Positions 44,784 through 54,352 are shown, counted from the first letter of the stretch. The stretch is DNA of 64,000 nucleotides from Providencia alcalifaciens (GCF_020271745.1 NZ_CP084296.1:992001-1056000), one strand, 5' to 3'. Notes: generated from the sequence alone by a model not told the origin. A program made the numbers and translations.

Positions 44784-44949
44784 ATGATTTTATAATGACG
44801 AATATATAGCCAGATAAAATAGGCTAGTGCTATACTTAGCGCGATACCCACCGCGCTAAGGCGCTAATTAATATTGAAATGGAATACCATTACATTGCCT
44901 TTAGGATTTCAAGAAGTGACAATTCACTACCTAGAGGGTTGGATAATTT

Positions 44950-46293
44950 ATGCTAAACAGTTTACTTATCGTTCTTTTATTATGTGCAATCAGCGCATTT
45001 TTTTCGCTGTCCGAAATTTCATTGGCAGCTTCTCGCCGTATTAAATTGAAGTTAATGGCTGACGAAGGCAACATTAACGCCGCTCGCGTTCTCAAATTAC
45101 AAGAAATGCCGGGCATGTTCTTCACTGTCGTACAAATTGGCTTAAATGCAGTCGCGATTTTAGCCGGTATTGTGGGTGAATCTGCATTCTCTCCTGCACT
45201 GCAAGAGCTATTTATTAAATTTTTATCCCCTACATGGGCACAGCAAGCCGCTTTCATTGCGTCATTTACCATCGTAACTAGCTTATTTATTCTCGTGGCT
45301 GACTTAACGCCAAAACGTATTGGGATGGTAAAACCTGAAGCTATCGCTATACGCATCGTTAACCCAATGCGTTTCTGCTTAGTCGTTTTAAGCCCACTCG
45401 TGTGGTTCTTTAATGGTTTAGCGAACTTAATTTTTAAACTCTTCAAATTACCCACTGCACGTAATGAAGACATCACTTCTGATGATATCTTTGCTGTTGT
45501 TGAAGCGGGCGCTGTCGCTGGAGTACTCCGTAAGCAAGAACATGAGCTTATCGAAAACGTGTTTGAGCTTGAATCACGTACCGTGCCTTCGGCGATGACA
45601 CCACGAGAAAATATCATTTTCTTTGATAAAGACGAATCTGAAGAGAGCATCAAACACAAAATCTCCACTCAACCTCATTCAAAATTTTTAGTTTGTGCAG
45701 GAGATATCGACCATGTCATTGGTTATGTGGATTCCAAAGAGCTACTTAACCGCGTATTGAATGGTCAAAGTCTGAGTTTGCGTGACGGTGTACATATCCA
45801 GAGCACGTTAATGCTTCCGGATACCTTATCTCTGTCTGATACCTTAGAAGCCTTTAAAAATAGTGGCGTCGATTTTGCCGTTATCTTGAACGAATATGCC
45901 TTAGTGATGGGAGTTATTACCATCAATGATGTGATGATCACCTTAATGGGTGACTTGATTGGTCCGGGGCAAGAAGAGCAAATTATTACCCGTGATGAGA
46001 ATTCATGGCTGGTTGATGGGGGAACGCCAATTGAGGATGTTCAACGTATCCTTGATATCGACGAATTCCCAGATTTCAGCAACTATGAAACCATCGCTGG
46101 CTTTATGATGTATCGCTTGAGAAAAATGCCGAAACGCACTGATTATGTGAAATATGCGGGCTACAAATTCGAAGTGGTCGATATTGATAACTACAAGATT
46201 GATCAACTGCTGGTCACGCGTATCACCAATACACCATCTGCGGTTGTGGTTCAGCCGGGCACGACGGATAGTGAAAATCAAAATAACCACTGA
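44950..46293 (+). CDS. ytfL: CNNM/CBS-domain inner-membrane protein YtfL (PaeA)
   Basis: Inner-membrane protein of the CNNM/CorC family, reported in E. coli and Salmonella as PaeA, needed to survive cadaverine and putrescine stress, probably as a polyamine exporter. A four-helix DUF21 domain (about residues 1-180) begins LLCAISAFFSLSEISLAASRR. Two CBS domains follow (about 205-330) and a CorC/HlyC end domain (about 345-435). It has 447 residues. Since a decarboxylase gene lies nearby, polyamine or amine export may matter to the same cell, but no functional tie is shown. Confidence 0.93.
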   Translation: MLNSLLIVLLLCAISAFFSLSEISLAASRRIKLKLMADEGNINAARVLKLQEMPGMFFTVVQIGLNAVAILAGIVGESAFSPALQELFIKFLSPTWAQQAAFIASFTIVTSLFILVADLTPKRIGMVKPEAIAIRIVNPMRFCLVVLSPLVWFFNGLANLIFKLFKLPTARNEDITSDDIFAVVEAGAVAGVLRKQEHELIENVFELESRTVPSAMTPRENIIFFDKDESEESIKHKISTQPHSKFLVCAGDIDHVIGYVDSKELLNRVLNGQSLSLRDGVHIQSTLMLPDTLSLSDTLEAFKNSGVDFAVILNEYALVMGVITINDVMITLMGDLIGPGQEEQIITRDENSWLVDGGTPIEDVQRILDIDEFPDFSNYETIAGFMMYRLRKMPKRTDYVKYAGYKFEVVDIDNYKIDQLLVTRITNTPSAVVVQPGTTDSENQNNH

Positions 46294-46304
46294 TAGCCAA
46301 TATG

Positions 46305-46333
46305 AACACGCCACATTAATGTGGCGTTGTTAT
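46305..46333. terminator. Hairpin after ytfL
   Basis: Palindrome acgccacatt / aatgtggcgt (46308-46317 and 46318-46327) with a tight loop, followed by tgttattct. The T-run is weak, so termination is only likely. Confidence 0.55.
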
Positions 46334-46383
46334 TCTAAGGGCTTAAAGTTATTAGCCGAAAACTTAACTGGCTAACGACCTAT

Positions 46384-46590
46384 TTACCCCAACTCAGCGC
46401 GTAATAACACCACTTGCTTGTTCACCTCATTCATCACATTGTAATGAATTTTATCAGTCACTTTTGGTGGTAAAATCTTCCCATTATTGAATTCGAAAGC
46501 CCCAAAATCCTTAATGTAGAGCCTACCTCTGAATAATGTTTTCACGTATAGAGCAATTTTCGATGGGTTATAATGCTTAAAAATTTTCAT
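46384..46590 (-). CDS. ytfK: Stringent-response modulator YtfK
   Basis: A 68-residue DUF1107 protein. In E. coli YtfK binds SpoT and tips it toward (p)ppGpp synthesis under phosphate or fatty-acid starvation. The start [17 protein letters not shown] and the core [16 protein letters not shown] are nearly identical to E. coli, and the length is the same. It is encoded on the opposite strand between ytfL and ytfJ, as in E. coli. The 290 bp to ytfJ hold both promoters. Confidence 0.93.
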   Translation of the reverse strand: MKIFKHYNPSKIALYVKTLFRGRLYIKDFGAFEFNNGKILPPKVTDKIHYNVMNEVNKQVVLLRAELG

Positions 46591-46880
46591 TAGAACGAAT
46601 CTCCATGTTGTTCTGACGATACCTCACTGCATATCGTTCAATAATCATAGACTAGAAAATTTTGTTTTGGTTCGGAAATTGCAATTTTATTCAAAATGCT
46701 GACATAACATGACATTGTCAATGTACTGTTAAATCACATCCAAACCTCATCTTTATGCTGAATTTTACCAATTTGTTAATTTTCATCCTGCTACTCATCC
46801 GATGAGCTATGCTATAACTAGCAGCGCCAGAAATCCTCACCCTATACACAACAATGACAATGATTTCTAAAGGTACCCTT

Positions 46881-47444
46881 ATGATAAAAAAACTACTTTT
46901 ATTAACCTGTTTACTGGGTTTATCTTCGACGGTATTTGCGATTAACCTTCAATTAAATCAACCCGTACCCGCCGTTACCGTCACAGACAAAGGCGAATTA
47001 CAGTTAGATAATGCAGGGAAATTCAATTACCAACCGTGGAAGAGCCAGCAACTTGCCGGTAAAGTTCGCACAATTCAACACATTGCAGGGCGTTCTTCGG
47101 CCAAAGAACTTAATGCTCCGCTTATCGAAGCGATTAAACAAGCTAAATTCCCTCATAACAAATACCAAACCACCAGCATTATCAATACGGATGATTCAAT
47201 TTTTGGTACTGGTGTATTTGTAAAAAACAGCGTGGAAGACAGCAAGAAAGAGTTTCCTTACTCTCAATTTATTATTGATAGCGATGGTGTTGTGAAGAAT
47301 GCATGGGGCCTTGCGCCAGAGAGTTCTGCCATTATCATTCTCAACAAGCAAGGTAATGTCTTATTTTATAAAGATGGTGCACTAACGCCTCAAGAGATTA
47401 ATAAAGCCATTAGCGTGATTGTCGCCGAATTAGAAACGCCGTAA
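46881..47444 (+). CDS. ytfJ: Periplasmic YtfJ-family protein
   Basis: A 187-residue exported protein with a signal peptide (about residues 1-20, MIKKLLLLTCLLGLSSTVFA) and a thioredoxin-like YtfJ domain (KVRTIQHIAGRSSAKE, TSIINTDDSIFGTG, FIIDSDGV). It lacks the CxxC pair of true thioredoxins. The function is unknown. ATG 46881 follows aaagg; an in-frame ATG at 46854 would lengthen the signal. Its last 35 bases overlap the opposite-strand small gene at 47410-47583. Confidence 0.92.
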   Translation: MIKKLLLLTCLLGLSSTVFAINLQLNQPVPAVTVTDKGELQLDNAGKFNYQPWKSQQLAGKVRTIQHIAGRSSAKELNAPLIEAIKQAKFPHNKYQTTSIINTDDSIFGTGVFVKNSVEDSKKEFPYSQFIIDSDGVVKNAWGLAPESSAIIILNKQGNVLFYKDGALTPQEINKAISVIVAELETP

Positions 47445-47583
47445 TTAACAAGACTAGAGAGAACAAGGCCAACATTAAACAGATAAGAAAAGAGCCACTC
47501 CGGCTCTCGTTATCATAAACATAGGCATATGATGTTTTCTTGTGCGTCGACGGCGGTTGACGCACAGAAATTTGTTTTACCAT
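47410..47583 (-). CDS. Possible small single-pass membrane protein
   Basis: A 57-codon frame starting MVKQISVRQPP, preceded by AGGA seven bases upstream. It has a polar, Ser/Tyr-rich first half, one strong membrane helix (about residues 35-52, FLICLMLALFSLVLLITAFL) and a basic RRQSR end. That order (good ribosome site, single helix, basic end) is typical of real small membrane proteins. I recognise no family. Its 3' end overlaps ytfJ by 35 bp, which counts a little against it. Confidence 0.55.
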   Translation of the reverse strand: MVKQISVRQPPSTHKKTSYAYVYDNESRSGSFLICLMLALFSLVLLITAFLIRRQSR

Positions 47584-47691
47584 GATAAGATCCTGCTGAA
47601 CACACACGCAAAAATACATCATAATACGATGTAAATTTAGCGAATTACTCTGCAAGAACTTCATTCAACATTGTGCATAAAACAGACTAAG

Positions 47692-49044
47692 TTATGCACT
47701 CCAACGAACGGTGACACAAAAGCCCCCTTCCGTGACATTATTAAACGTCACATGGAGATGATGTAACTGAGCCACGCGTTTAACAATTGATAACCCTAAA
47801 CCACTGCCTGTTTTTTCTTGCCCTGGCGGCCGATAAAAGCGCTCCCCTAAACGCGCCAGTACCTCAGGAGAAACGCCAGCACCATCATCTTTCACTTCCA
47901 GATAATGTCGATACAAATTAACTTCAACCTTACCAGCGTCCTTACCATAGCGAATAGCGTTGTGAAGAAGATTTCTTAATAATACGGACAATAAAAGTTT
48001 TTGCCCCTTAAAAGGCGGCGGAGTTTCAACAATCGATATTTTCAACGTCACCTGATTTTGCCGGGCTTCCAGCTCGCTCTCTTTAACGGCTTGCTCAATT
48101 AATTCCTGCCAGCTTACTTCGCTCACATCATCTAATTGATTAGAAGACTCCAAGCGGGATAATGTTAATAGCTGATCCACCAGCCGAGTTGCACGGTCAA
48201 TTCCCTCTGAAAGATTAGCCACTGCATGTTGGCGAATCGCCTCGTCACCTCCAGCAATCTGCACCACTTCGGTTTGGACTTTTAGTGCGGCAAGAGGACT
48301 ACGCAGTTCATGAGCAGCATCAGAGGTAAATTGCCGTTCACGAACAAACATGTGGTTTATTTTGTCGAATAACCCATTAAGAGAATCAAGAATCGGCTTC
48401 GCTTCACTAGGGAGCGTGGTCACCATCACTGGGCTCAGCTCATCCGGCTTTCTCTGCCGTAGTTGTTTAGCCACATCCCGTAGAGGTTTTAATGCTCGAG
48501 TGAGCAACCATAAAAATACGATTAACATTATCGGCAGCGCGACCAACCACGGTATGAGCTGGGAAAACATAATACTGTTAGCCATACTTTGGCGGTATTC
48601 CCACTCTTGCCCTACTGCAATAATATATTGATTATCAATGGATTTTAGCCAAACAAAGCGCCATTCATCATCACTACCTTTAAGTGTTCCCTCGCTGAAT
48701 CCTTCACGAGTAAATCGAAACTCGATTTTACGTCCGTTATCCCCATCATTGAGCACCATTTCGCCACTCGGTGTAAAAATTGCAAACGCCAATGCATCAT
48801 CGTCTTGGCTTCCACGATTTTTCCGCAATAATTTTTTGGTTTTACTCAATGATGATTGAGGCAAATCGATATCCGTCGGTAATACCGATAAGCGCTTTGC
48901 AAATACCATTTGTTGAGTATCAAACAACTCATTAATAGTTTTATAGGTTTGATACCATGCCAATGAACTCGCTATTCCCCACGTCATTACCGCGAGGAGC
49001 AATAACATCAAAGTCAGTTTGAGCCTTAAGCTGAATGTTTTCAT
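47692..49044 (-). CDS. qseC: Sensor histidine kinase QseC
   Basis: Membrane sensor reported to respond to host catecholamines and AI-3 in E. coli. It has two membrane helices (about residues 8-28 and 160-182), a periplasmic domain with the conserved block VFAKRLSVL..., HAMP, a dimerisation site DAAHELRSP with phospho-acceptor His245, and an ATPase domain with the N box [10 protein letters not shown] and G boxes (GSGLGLSIV). It has 450 residues. Its ATG overlaps the qseB TGA (ATGA). It sits in qseBC next to divergent ygiW, as in E. coli. Confidence 0.92.
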   Translation of the reverse strand: MKTFSLRLKLTLMLLLLAVMTWGIASSLAWYQTYKTINELFDTQQMVFAKRLSVLPTDIDLPQSSLSKTKKLLRKNRGSQDDDALAFAIFTPSGEMVLNDGDNGRKIEFRFTREGFSEGTLKGSDDEWRFVWLKSIDNQYIIAVGQEWEYRQSMANSIMFSQLIPWLVALPIMLIVFLWLLTRALKPLRDVAKQLRQRKPDELSPVMVTTLPSEAKPILDSLNGLFDKINHMFVRERQFTSDAAHELRSPLAALKVQTEVVQIAGGDEAIRQHAVANLSEGIDRATRLVDQLLTLSRLESSNQLDDVSEVSWQELIEQAVKESELEARQNQVTLKISIVETPPPFKGQKLLLSVLLRNLLHNAIRYGKDAGKVEVNLYRHYLEVKDDGAGVSPEVLARLGERFYRPPGQEKTGSGLGLSIVKRVAQLHHLHVTFNNVTEGGFCVTVRWSA

Positions 49045-49703
49045 GCTTCATCACCCAGTCGATAGCCAACACCATGAACCGTTTGAATAAATTTACTGCC
49101 TAATTTACGGCGTAAATGGTGAATATGAACTTCAACCGAGTTACTGGAGACCTCTTCATCCCAGTTATACAGCTTTTCTTCTATCGCGCTACGGGACAGC
49201 ACTTTTTTCGGGTTGTGCAAAAATAATGACAATAGCGCCAGCTCTTTGCCCTTCAACTGCACAGGATTTCCTTGGTAAGTGACCGTCATCGCTAAAGGGT
49301 CCATTTCCACATCACCATGTACCAACGTGGGTGATAGCTGCCCACTGCGCCGACGGATCAATGCTTGCAAACGTGCCGCAACCTCCGCAAGCGCAAACGG
49401 CTTACACAGATAATCATCAGCCCCTTGCTGTAACCCATTCACCCGTTGCTCAAGGGCATCTCGCGCTGTCAAAATTAAAACAGGCTCATCACGTCCTTGC
49501 TTACGCCAGAACTTCAAAATATCCATACCATCAATATGCGGAAGTGATAAATCCAGCACGACGGCATCATAAGGGGCATCAAACAAAGCCTGTTGACCTT
49601 GTTTGCCATCCATAAACCAATCAAGGCTAAATCCCAATTGTGTTAACCCTACTTTTAAGCCATCGCCAATTAATCGGTCATCTTCTATTAATAAAATACG
49701 CAT
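49041..49703 (-). CDS. qseB: Response regulator QseB
   Basis: OmpR-type regulator paired with QseC. The receiver domain (about 1-115) has phospho-acceptor Asp51 in VVLDLSLP, and the winged helix (about 125-217) has [10 protein letters not shown] and [13 protein letters not shown] start at ATG 49703 because GGAGG precedes it and the product begins MRILLIEDD; an in-frame ATG at 49718 adds five residues. A direct repeat of TTAAGAT near 49805 in the divergent gap is a fitting binding site. Confidence 0.92.
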   Translation of the reverse strand: MRILLIEDDRLIGDGLKVGLTQLGFSLDWFMDGKQGQQALFDAPYDAVVLDLSLPHIDGMDILKFWRKQGRDEPVLILTARDALEQRVNGLQQGADDYLCKPFALAEVAARLQALIRRRSGQLSPTLVHGDVEMDPLAMTVTYQGNPVQLKGKELALLSLFLHNPKKVLSRSAIEEKLYNWDEEVSSNSVEVHIHHLRRKLGSKFIQTVHGVGYRLGDEA

Positions 49704-49803
49704 ACTCAACCTCCGCATCGAATATTGTTATATTTATCTTATTAAATTCATGATGACCAGTGGTGATTGTCCAAATTAAAAATATATTTAATTAATTTGA
49801 GTT

Positions 49804-49823
49804 CTTAAGATCCTGTTAAGATT
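49804..49823. promoter_or_regulatory. TTAAGAT direct repeat, candidate QseB/PmrA-type box
   Basis: TTAAGAT occurs at 49805-49811 and again at 49816-49822, 11 bp apart. That fits the (C/T)TTAAG-N5-(C/T)TTAAG form known for PmrA and QseB boxes. It lies 59 bp before ygiW and about 100 bp before qseB, so it could serve either divergent promoter. The link to QseB is inference. Confidence 0.6.
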
Positions 49824-49880
49824 TACTTGGTTAAATACATCCCATAGACCAAATTTCTGGTTACTTGTGGAGAAACAAAA

Positions 49881-50294
49881 ATGAAAAAATTACCTTTAAT
49901 CACCTTAATCGCTGCCCTTGCTACCGCCCCTGTTTTTGCTGCTACTGGTGGTTTTTCAGGTCCAGGTGAAATCACAAACACCACTAACACTGAAACCATG
50001 AAAACCCAAGAGGGTGGTTTTAACGGCCCAAATGCAAGTGAAACAACCGTTGCGAAAGCCCTTGAATTATCTGACAACAGCTGGGTTGTTTTACGCGGTA
50101 ATCTGGTTAAACAACTGGACAAAAAGCACTACGAATTCACCGATGGCACAGGCACCATCACCGTTGAAATTAGCCAAAAACGCTTTAATGGTGTGAACGT
50201 CACGCCAAAAGATAAAATCGAAATTCGCGGTGAAGTTGATAAAGACTGGAATTCTAAAGAGATCGACGTTAAACAACTGCAAATCATCAAATAA
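49881..50294 (+). CDS. ygiW: YgiW/VisP-family BOF-domain periplasmic protein
   Basis: A 137-residue exported protein with a signal peptide (about 1-20, ending VFA) and an OB-like BOF domain (about 50-137, with LSDNSWVVLRGNLVKQL and YEFTDGTGTITVEI). YgiW/VisP is linked to stress responses and is QseB-controlled in E. coli and Salmonella. The short Gly/Thr-rich N-terminal part repeats GGF(S/N)GP twice (at about 23-28 and 45-50). Divergent from qseBC, as in E. coli. Confidence 0.92.
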   Translation: MKKLPLITLIAALATAPVFAATGGFSGPGEITNTTNTETMKTQEGGFNGPNASETTVAKALELSDNSWVVLRGNLVKQLDKKHYEFTDGTGTITVEISQKRFNGVNVTPKDKIEIRGEVDKDWNSKEIDVKQLQIIK

Positions 50295-50304
50295 TTAATG
50301 CCGA

Positions 50305-50342
50305 CCAAAGGCCAGCAGATTAACCATTGCTGGCCTTTTGCT
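50305..50342 (+). terminator. Terminator after ygiW
   Basis: Arms aaaggccagca (50307-50317) and tgctggccttt (50328-50338), loop of ten, followed by ttgctattt. Confidence 0.8.
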
Positions 50343-50428
50343 ATTTCAGTCTGCTCCCTGCCCCCTATTTCCCCTCTAAGGTTTATAGTGCTAGATTATG
50401 CTTACCTTGCCTCTTCTCGTACTTATTT

Positions 50429-51022
50429 ATGAAACAACCTCAAGTTAGGAATATCAGCGAAAAATTACTGTCAAATAACTGGTACATTCTCAAAAAATAT
50501 ACCTATGAATTACAGAGGCACGATGGCACTTGGCAAAAACAAGAGCGCGAAGTGTATGACCGGGGCGATGGCGCTGTCATTTTGCTGTATAACACATCCA
50601 AAAATAGCATTATCTTGATCCGTCAATTCCGTATGCCAATGTACGTTTCTGGATATAAACAGTTGCTGATTGAGGCTGCGGCTGGACTACTTGAAGGTTC
50701 TTCCCCTGAAGCAAGAATTATTGCTGAAGCCGAAGAAGAGACTGGCTATAAAATCAATAATATCGAAAAGGTATTTGAAGCCTTTATGAGCCCCGGCTCC
50801 GTCACTGAAAAGCTGCATTTTTATATTGCACAATACAGTGATAAAGACCGCCAAAGTGACGGTGGAGGGATCGCTGATGAAGGTGAAGATATTGAGGTTA
50901 TGGAATGGTCATTCCCTGATGCGTTTGCCGCTATCAAAAATGGGGAGATCATGGATGGCAAAACCATTATGCTTATTCAACATCTCGCCTTAAGTGGAAT
51001 TCTAAATCCAAAAAATAGTTAA
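50429..51022 (+). CDS. nudK: NudK-like Nudix hydrolase (GDP-mannose/nucleotide-sugar pyrophosphatase)
   Basis: A 197-residue Nudix hydrolase most like E. coli NudK: REVYDRGDGAVILLYN, IRQFRMP, a Nudix helix around GLLEGSSPEARIIAEAEEETGY, then FMSPGSVTE and the tail DGKTIMLIQHL. The Arg expected before the first helix Glu looks replaced by Ala, but the core EEET is kept, so metal binding should hold. ATG 50429 fits NudK start positions; earlier in-frame codons look non-coding. The ribosome site is weak. It is probably monocistronic. Confidence 0.85.
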   Translation: MKQPQVRNISEKLLSNNWYILKKYTYELQRHDGTWQKQEREVYDRGDGAVILLYNTSKNSIILIRQFRMPMYVSGYKQLLIEAAAGLLEGSSPEARIIAEAEEETGYKINNIEKVFEAFMSPGSVTEKLHFYIAQYSDKDRQSDGGGIADEGEDIEVMEWSFPDAFAAIKNGEIMDGKTIMLIQHLALSGILNPKNS

Positions 51023-51510
51023 TCTTTAAAGGGTGAAAATAGCATTTTTGCCCTTTCACTCTTGAACCATTTTATATAGTCATCATTAAACGATTTCTTT
51101 GCTCTTTATTTTTCTATTCTCTTTCTTATTTTCATACTTTATTCTCCTATTTTTTATAAATTACAATTTATTACATAATCCATTATCGAGCATCTAAACT
51201 CGATAATAAAAAGAATAAAATAGAGTTTATTCAATCAAAAAAGAATTATCTTTTATCATATTGATTTAAATTAAAAAAACATCAAATAAACCTATCTAAA
51301 AACAATCATAGGTAAACTTAAAAAGTTTATTTTTCAATAAAATACTTTAATTTAAAAATATTAACTTTGACCTTGTCATTAAAAAACTTTAGATTTAAAG
51401 ACATCCTATTTTCTGAACTTCACTATTTTTTCGTTAAGGTAAAAATCGAAACATTGAATATTATCTTAGTTATTAAGCAATATTATTCTTGAGTTAAGGA
51501 GCTAAATAAG
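51023..51510. other. AT-rich intergenic stretch before the cupin-mqo operon
   Basis: 488 bp without a gene I can support. A weak stem (aaagggtgaaaat 51028-51040 with atttttgcccttt 51044-51056) probably ends the nudK-like transcript. The remainder is A+T runs that should hold the cupin-mqo promoter. A single taaggagc ribosome site marks the next start. Confidence 0.5.
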
Positions 51511-51900
51511 ATGATCCGTTGTATTCGTATGTGGACAGGTGAAGACGGCAACTCTCTGTTTGAAGAAGGCACCATTGAACTGAATGGTGTTGCTCGTGGA
51601 GATGACCAAAGCCCTGTCATTGCTGTCAGTGAACTCACTTTTCGCGAAACCGTTTCAGGTGGCTCTTGGGATTGGCACAAAGACCCCGTTCCTCGCTATG
51701 TTATCACCCTCACTGGTACGTTAGAGTTCGAAACCAAAGATGGCTCCACATTTATTATCAAGCCAGGTGATATTTTGCTTGCTCAAGACAACACAGGAAC
51801 AGGTCACAAATGGCGTTTGATTGGTGATGAGCCTTGGAGACGCGCTTATGTGGTGTATCAAGACGGCACAAACTTGTGTTTCACTCCGAATAAAAAATAG
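51511..51900 (+). CDS. Small cupin-fold protein, coupled to mqo
   Basis: A 129-residue protein with a single cupin-like beta-barrel: VIAVSELTFRE, RYVITLTGTLEFE, then a Gly-Asp-rich turn KPGDILLAQD and GTGHKW. His and acidic residues sit at cupin metal positions, but the usual two-His motif is incomplete. It begins after AAGGAG and ends eight bases before the mqo ATG, so the two are one operon. No function is known to me; a link to malate or quinone metabolism is only inferred from context. Confidence 0.78.
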   Translation: MIRCIRMWTGEDGNSLFEEGTIELNGVARGDDQSPVIAVSELTFRETVSGGSWDWHKDPVPRYVITLTGTLEFETKDGSTFIIKPGDILLAQDNTGTGHKWRLIGDEPWRRAYVVYQDGTNLCFTPNKK

Positions 51901-51908
51901 GGATTTCC

Positions 51909-53402
51909 ATGACAAAACCCATTGCAGAAAATGTTGATATCGCACTGATCGGTGCGGGGATCATGAGCGCCACGCTCGGCACATTTCTTAAAGAGCTGGA
52001 GCCAAATCTCACTATTGCGGTGTTCGAAAGATTAAATGATTGCGCCCAAGAGAGTTCCCACCCATGGAATAACGCAGGAACTGGTCACGCAGCAAACTGT
52101 GAAATGAACTATACCCCACCAAACCCTGATGGCACGGTAGATATCAGCAAAGCCCTTGAAGTAAATACTGAATTTGACCTGTCTCGTCAGCTATGGTCCT
52201 ACTTAGTCACCAAAGGAAAAATTAAAAATCCACGGGACTTTATCCACCCTTGCCCGCACATGAGCTTTGTCTCTGGTGCAGACAACATCAAGTTTTTACA
52301 ACAACGTTTCCGTCAAATGTCTGCCCATCACTGTTACCATAATATGGAATACAGCGATGACCTAAAACAGATTGATGAGTGGGCACCATTAGTGGTTGAA
52401 GGCCGCTCTTCTGACGAAAAAATTGCGGTTACCCGTGTCGTCACCGGCGCTGATGTGGATTACGGCGCCTTAACCCACTTATTGATGGCACAACTTAGCG
52501 AACAAAACGGTTTCTCCATCCACTATAAACATGAAGTGATTGATGTGACACAGACGCCTGACGGGCGCTGGAATGTGGAAGTGAAGAACCTTTTGACTCA
52601 CGAAAAAACCATCACGTCTGCAAAATTTGTATTTGTGGGAGCCGGTGGCCGCGCCATTGAGTTACTGCAAAAATCTGGTATTCCCGAAGGGAAAGGCTAC
52701 GGTGGATTCCCTGTGAGTGGAATTTGGCTACGTTGTGACGATGAAAAAGTAGCGGCTCGCCACCATGCCAAAGTTTACGGAAAAGCTGATAAAGGCTCGC
52801 CACCGATGTCTGTACCTCACTTAGATACCCGTATTATCGGCGGAAAACGTTCTTTACTGTTTGGACCTTATGCGGGTTTCTCAAGTAAGTTCCTAAAACA
52901 TGGGTCTTATTTGGATCTGTTTGATTCCATCCGATTGAACAATATTGAACCGATGCTAGCCATCGCAAAAGATGACTGGTCGCTGGCTGAATATCTCGTG
53001 GGACAAGTGCTGCAAACGTCTGCACATCAATTCTCTATGCTGCAAAAATTCTATCCCGATGCGCAACGTGAAGACTGGAAAGAAGTGGTCGCAGGTCAAC
53101 GTGTTCAGATAATCAAACCTGACCCGGTGAAAAAAGGCGTATTGGAGTTCGGTACTGAACTGATTACGAGTGCAGATAAATCGTTCACCGTATTAATGGG
53201 CGCATCACCTGGAGCATCTACCGCTGCGTTTATCGCTCTCAACGTCCTGAAAACCTGCTTTGCAGATCAACTCTCGGCAGATGGCTGGGAAGCTCGCCTG
53301 AAGACCATCATTCCAACTTATGGAATTGATTTAAAACAGGATGCAAAAGCGTGTTTAGATATTCGTACTGCAACGGCTAAAGTGCTGCAATTAGATAACT
53401 AA
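51909..53402 (+). CDS. mqo: Malate:quinone oxidoreductase
   Basis: FAD-dependent membrane-associated enzyme that oxidises malate to oxaloacetate and passes electrons to quinone, bypassing NAD-linked Mdh. It has 497 residues, with an N-terminal FAD loop LIGAGIMSATLG (about 13-24), the NNAGTGHAA stretch near 57, a quinone/malate core with PVSGIWLRC near 272, and the end GASPGASTAAF near 440. It is shorter than E. coli Mqo (548), mainly at the ends. The eight-base gap to the cupin gene makes them co-transcribed. Confidence 0.95.
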   Translation: MTKPIAENVDIALIGAGIMSATLGTFLKELEPNLTIAVFERLNDCAQESSHPWNNAGTGHAANCEMNYTPPNPDGTVDISKALEVNTEFDLSRQLWSYLVTKGKIKNPRDFIHPCPHMSFVSGADNIKFLQQRFRQMSAHHCYHNMEYSDDLKQIDEWAPLVVEGRSSDEKIAVTRVVTGADVDYGALTHLLMAQLSEQNGFSIHYKHEVIDVTQTPDGRWNVEVKNLLTHEKTITSAKFVFVGAGGRAIELLQKSGIPEGKGYGGFPVSGIWLRCDDEKVAARHHAKVYGKADKGSPPMSVPHLDTRIIGGKRSLLFGPYAGFSSKFLKHGSYLDLFDSIRLNNIEPMLAIAKDDWSLAEYLVGQVLQTSAHQFSMLQKFYPDAQREDWKEVVAGQRVQIIKPDPVKKGVLEFGTELITSADKSFTVLMGASPGASTAAFIALNVLKTCFADQLSADGWEARLKTIIPTYGIDLKQDAKACLDIRTATAKVLQLDN

Positions 53403-53419
53403 ACATCAAGTCACATTGT

Positions 53420-53460
53420 TCAAGTCGGGTAAGTTAATCATTAACTACCCGACTTTTTAT
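53420..53460 (+). terminator. Terminator after mqo
   Basis: Arms aagtcgggtaagttaa (53422-53437) and ttaactacccgactt (53441-53455) with one bulged base, followed by tttttatt. Confidence 0.83.
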
Positions 53461-53481
53461 TATCTTGCTATTTTCGCTGTC

Positions 53482-54216
53482 TCAGCGACATTCAAAACCG
53501 GGGTTTAAAAAAGACTCTCTCGGTGAATAATCTAGTGTATTTCCCTGCCAATCCACCACACTCGCCCCTGCACCTAATGCCACTGCATGCCCTGCGGCTG
53601 TATCCCAGATATTGGTAGGTCCAAAACGTGGATATAATTGCGCGCTGCCTTCAGCCACTAAACAGAATTTTAGCGATGAACCTATCTCTGCGGTGCGATG
53701 CTCCGGAAGCTTCGCGAGATACGCCATCAATTGGGGGTCTTGATGAGAACGGCTGATCACCACCACGGGTGGCGTCGCAGCTTTGGCGCGAATACGCTGA
53801 ACTTGCCCATGCTCTTCTTTCCACGCTTGAGAGCCTTCGGCGTAATACATCAATCCTTTTGCGGGTGCAAAAACCACGCCCATGACTGGGGTGCCATTTT
53901 CAATTAATGCAATATTTACGGTAAAATCACCATTACGATTAATAAATTCTTTAGTTCCATCCAATGGGTCAATAAGCCAGTAACGTTGCCAGTCACGGCG
54001 TACAGCCCATTCTGGTGGATCTTCTTCTGAAAGTTGAGGGATATCAGGCGTTAAACGTGAAAGCCCCTCTTTGATGATTTGATGGGCAGCAATATCCGCA
54101 GCCGTGACAGGGGAATCATCTTGCTTATGTTCAACCTGCAATGGCGCATGCCCATTGTAAATTTTCATGATGGCATCACCCGCCTCTCGGGCAAGTGTAC
54201 AGAGTTGTTGGTGCAT
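53482..54216 (-). CDS. cysQ: 3'(2'),5'-bisphosphate nucleotidase CysQ
   Basis: Hydrolyses 3'-phosphoadenosine 5'-phosphate (PAP), made during sulfate assimilation, and so prevents its toxic build-up. It has 244 residues (E. coli 246). The metal sites are EEDPP (about 65) and DPLDGTKEF (about 84), and [15 protein letters not shown] closes the active site. The end is a little shorter than in E. coli. It sits in the ytf gene string, next to fklB. Confidence 0.95.
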   Translation of the reverse strand: MHQQLCTLAREAGDAIMKIYNGHAPLQVEHKQDDSPVTAADIAAHQIIKEGLSRLTPDIPQLSEEDPPEWAVRRDWQRYWLIDPLDGTKEFINRNGDFTVNIALIENGTPVMGVVFAPAKGLMYYAEGSQAWKEEHGQVQRIRAKAATPPVVVISRSHQDPQLMAYLAKLPEHRTAEIGSSLKFCLVAEGSAQLYPRFGPTNIWDTAAGHAVALGAGASVVDWQGNTLDYSPRESFLNPGFECR

Positions 54217-54276
54217 TTTATTTCCCCTAATGACACTAAGCCTTTAAGAGTAACAAGAGCAGAATATTTACGCTAA

Positions 54277-54323
54277 TAAAAAAGCCTCATTAGCTATACC
54301 AAAATGGCAAGCTAATGAGGCTA
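54277..54323 (-). terminator. Terminator after fklB
   Basis: Arms agcctcattagct (54283-54295) and agctaatgaggct (54310-54322); the minus strand reads out into TTTTTTA. Confidence 0.83.
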
Positions 54324-54352
54324 TTATTCTTTTCTGTAAGTCAGTCAGAAAA

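Noticed and set aside
45000-45668. A 245-codon minus-strand frame opposite ytfL
   Set aside because: It has Ser/Ala/Ile shadow composition, and ytfL is clearly coding on the plus strand.
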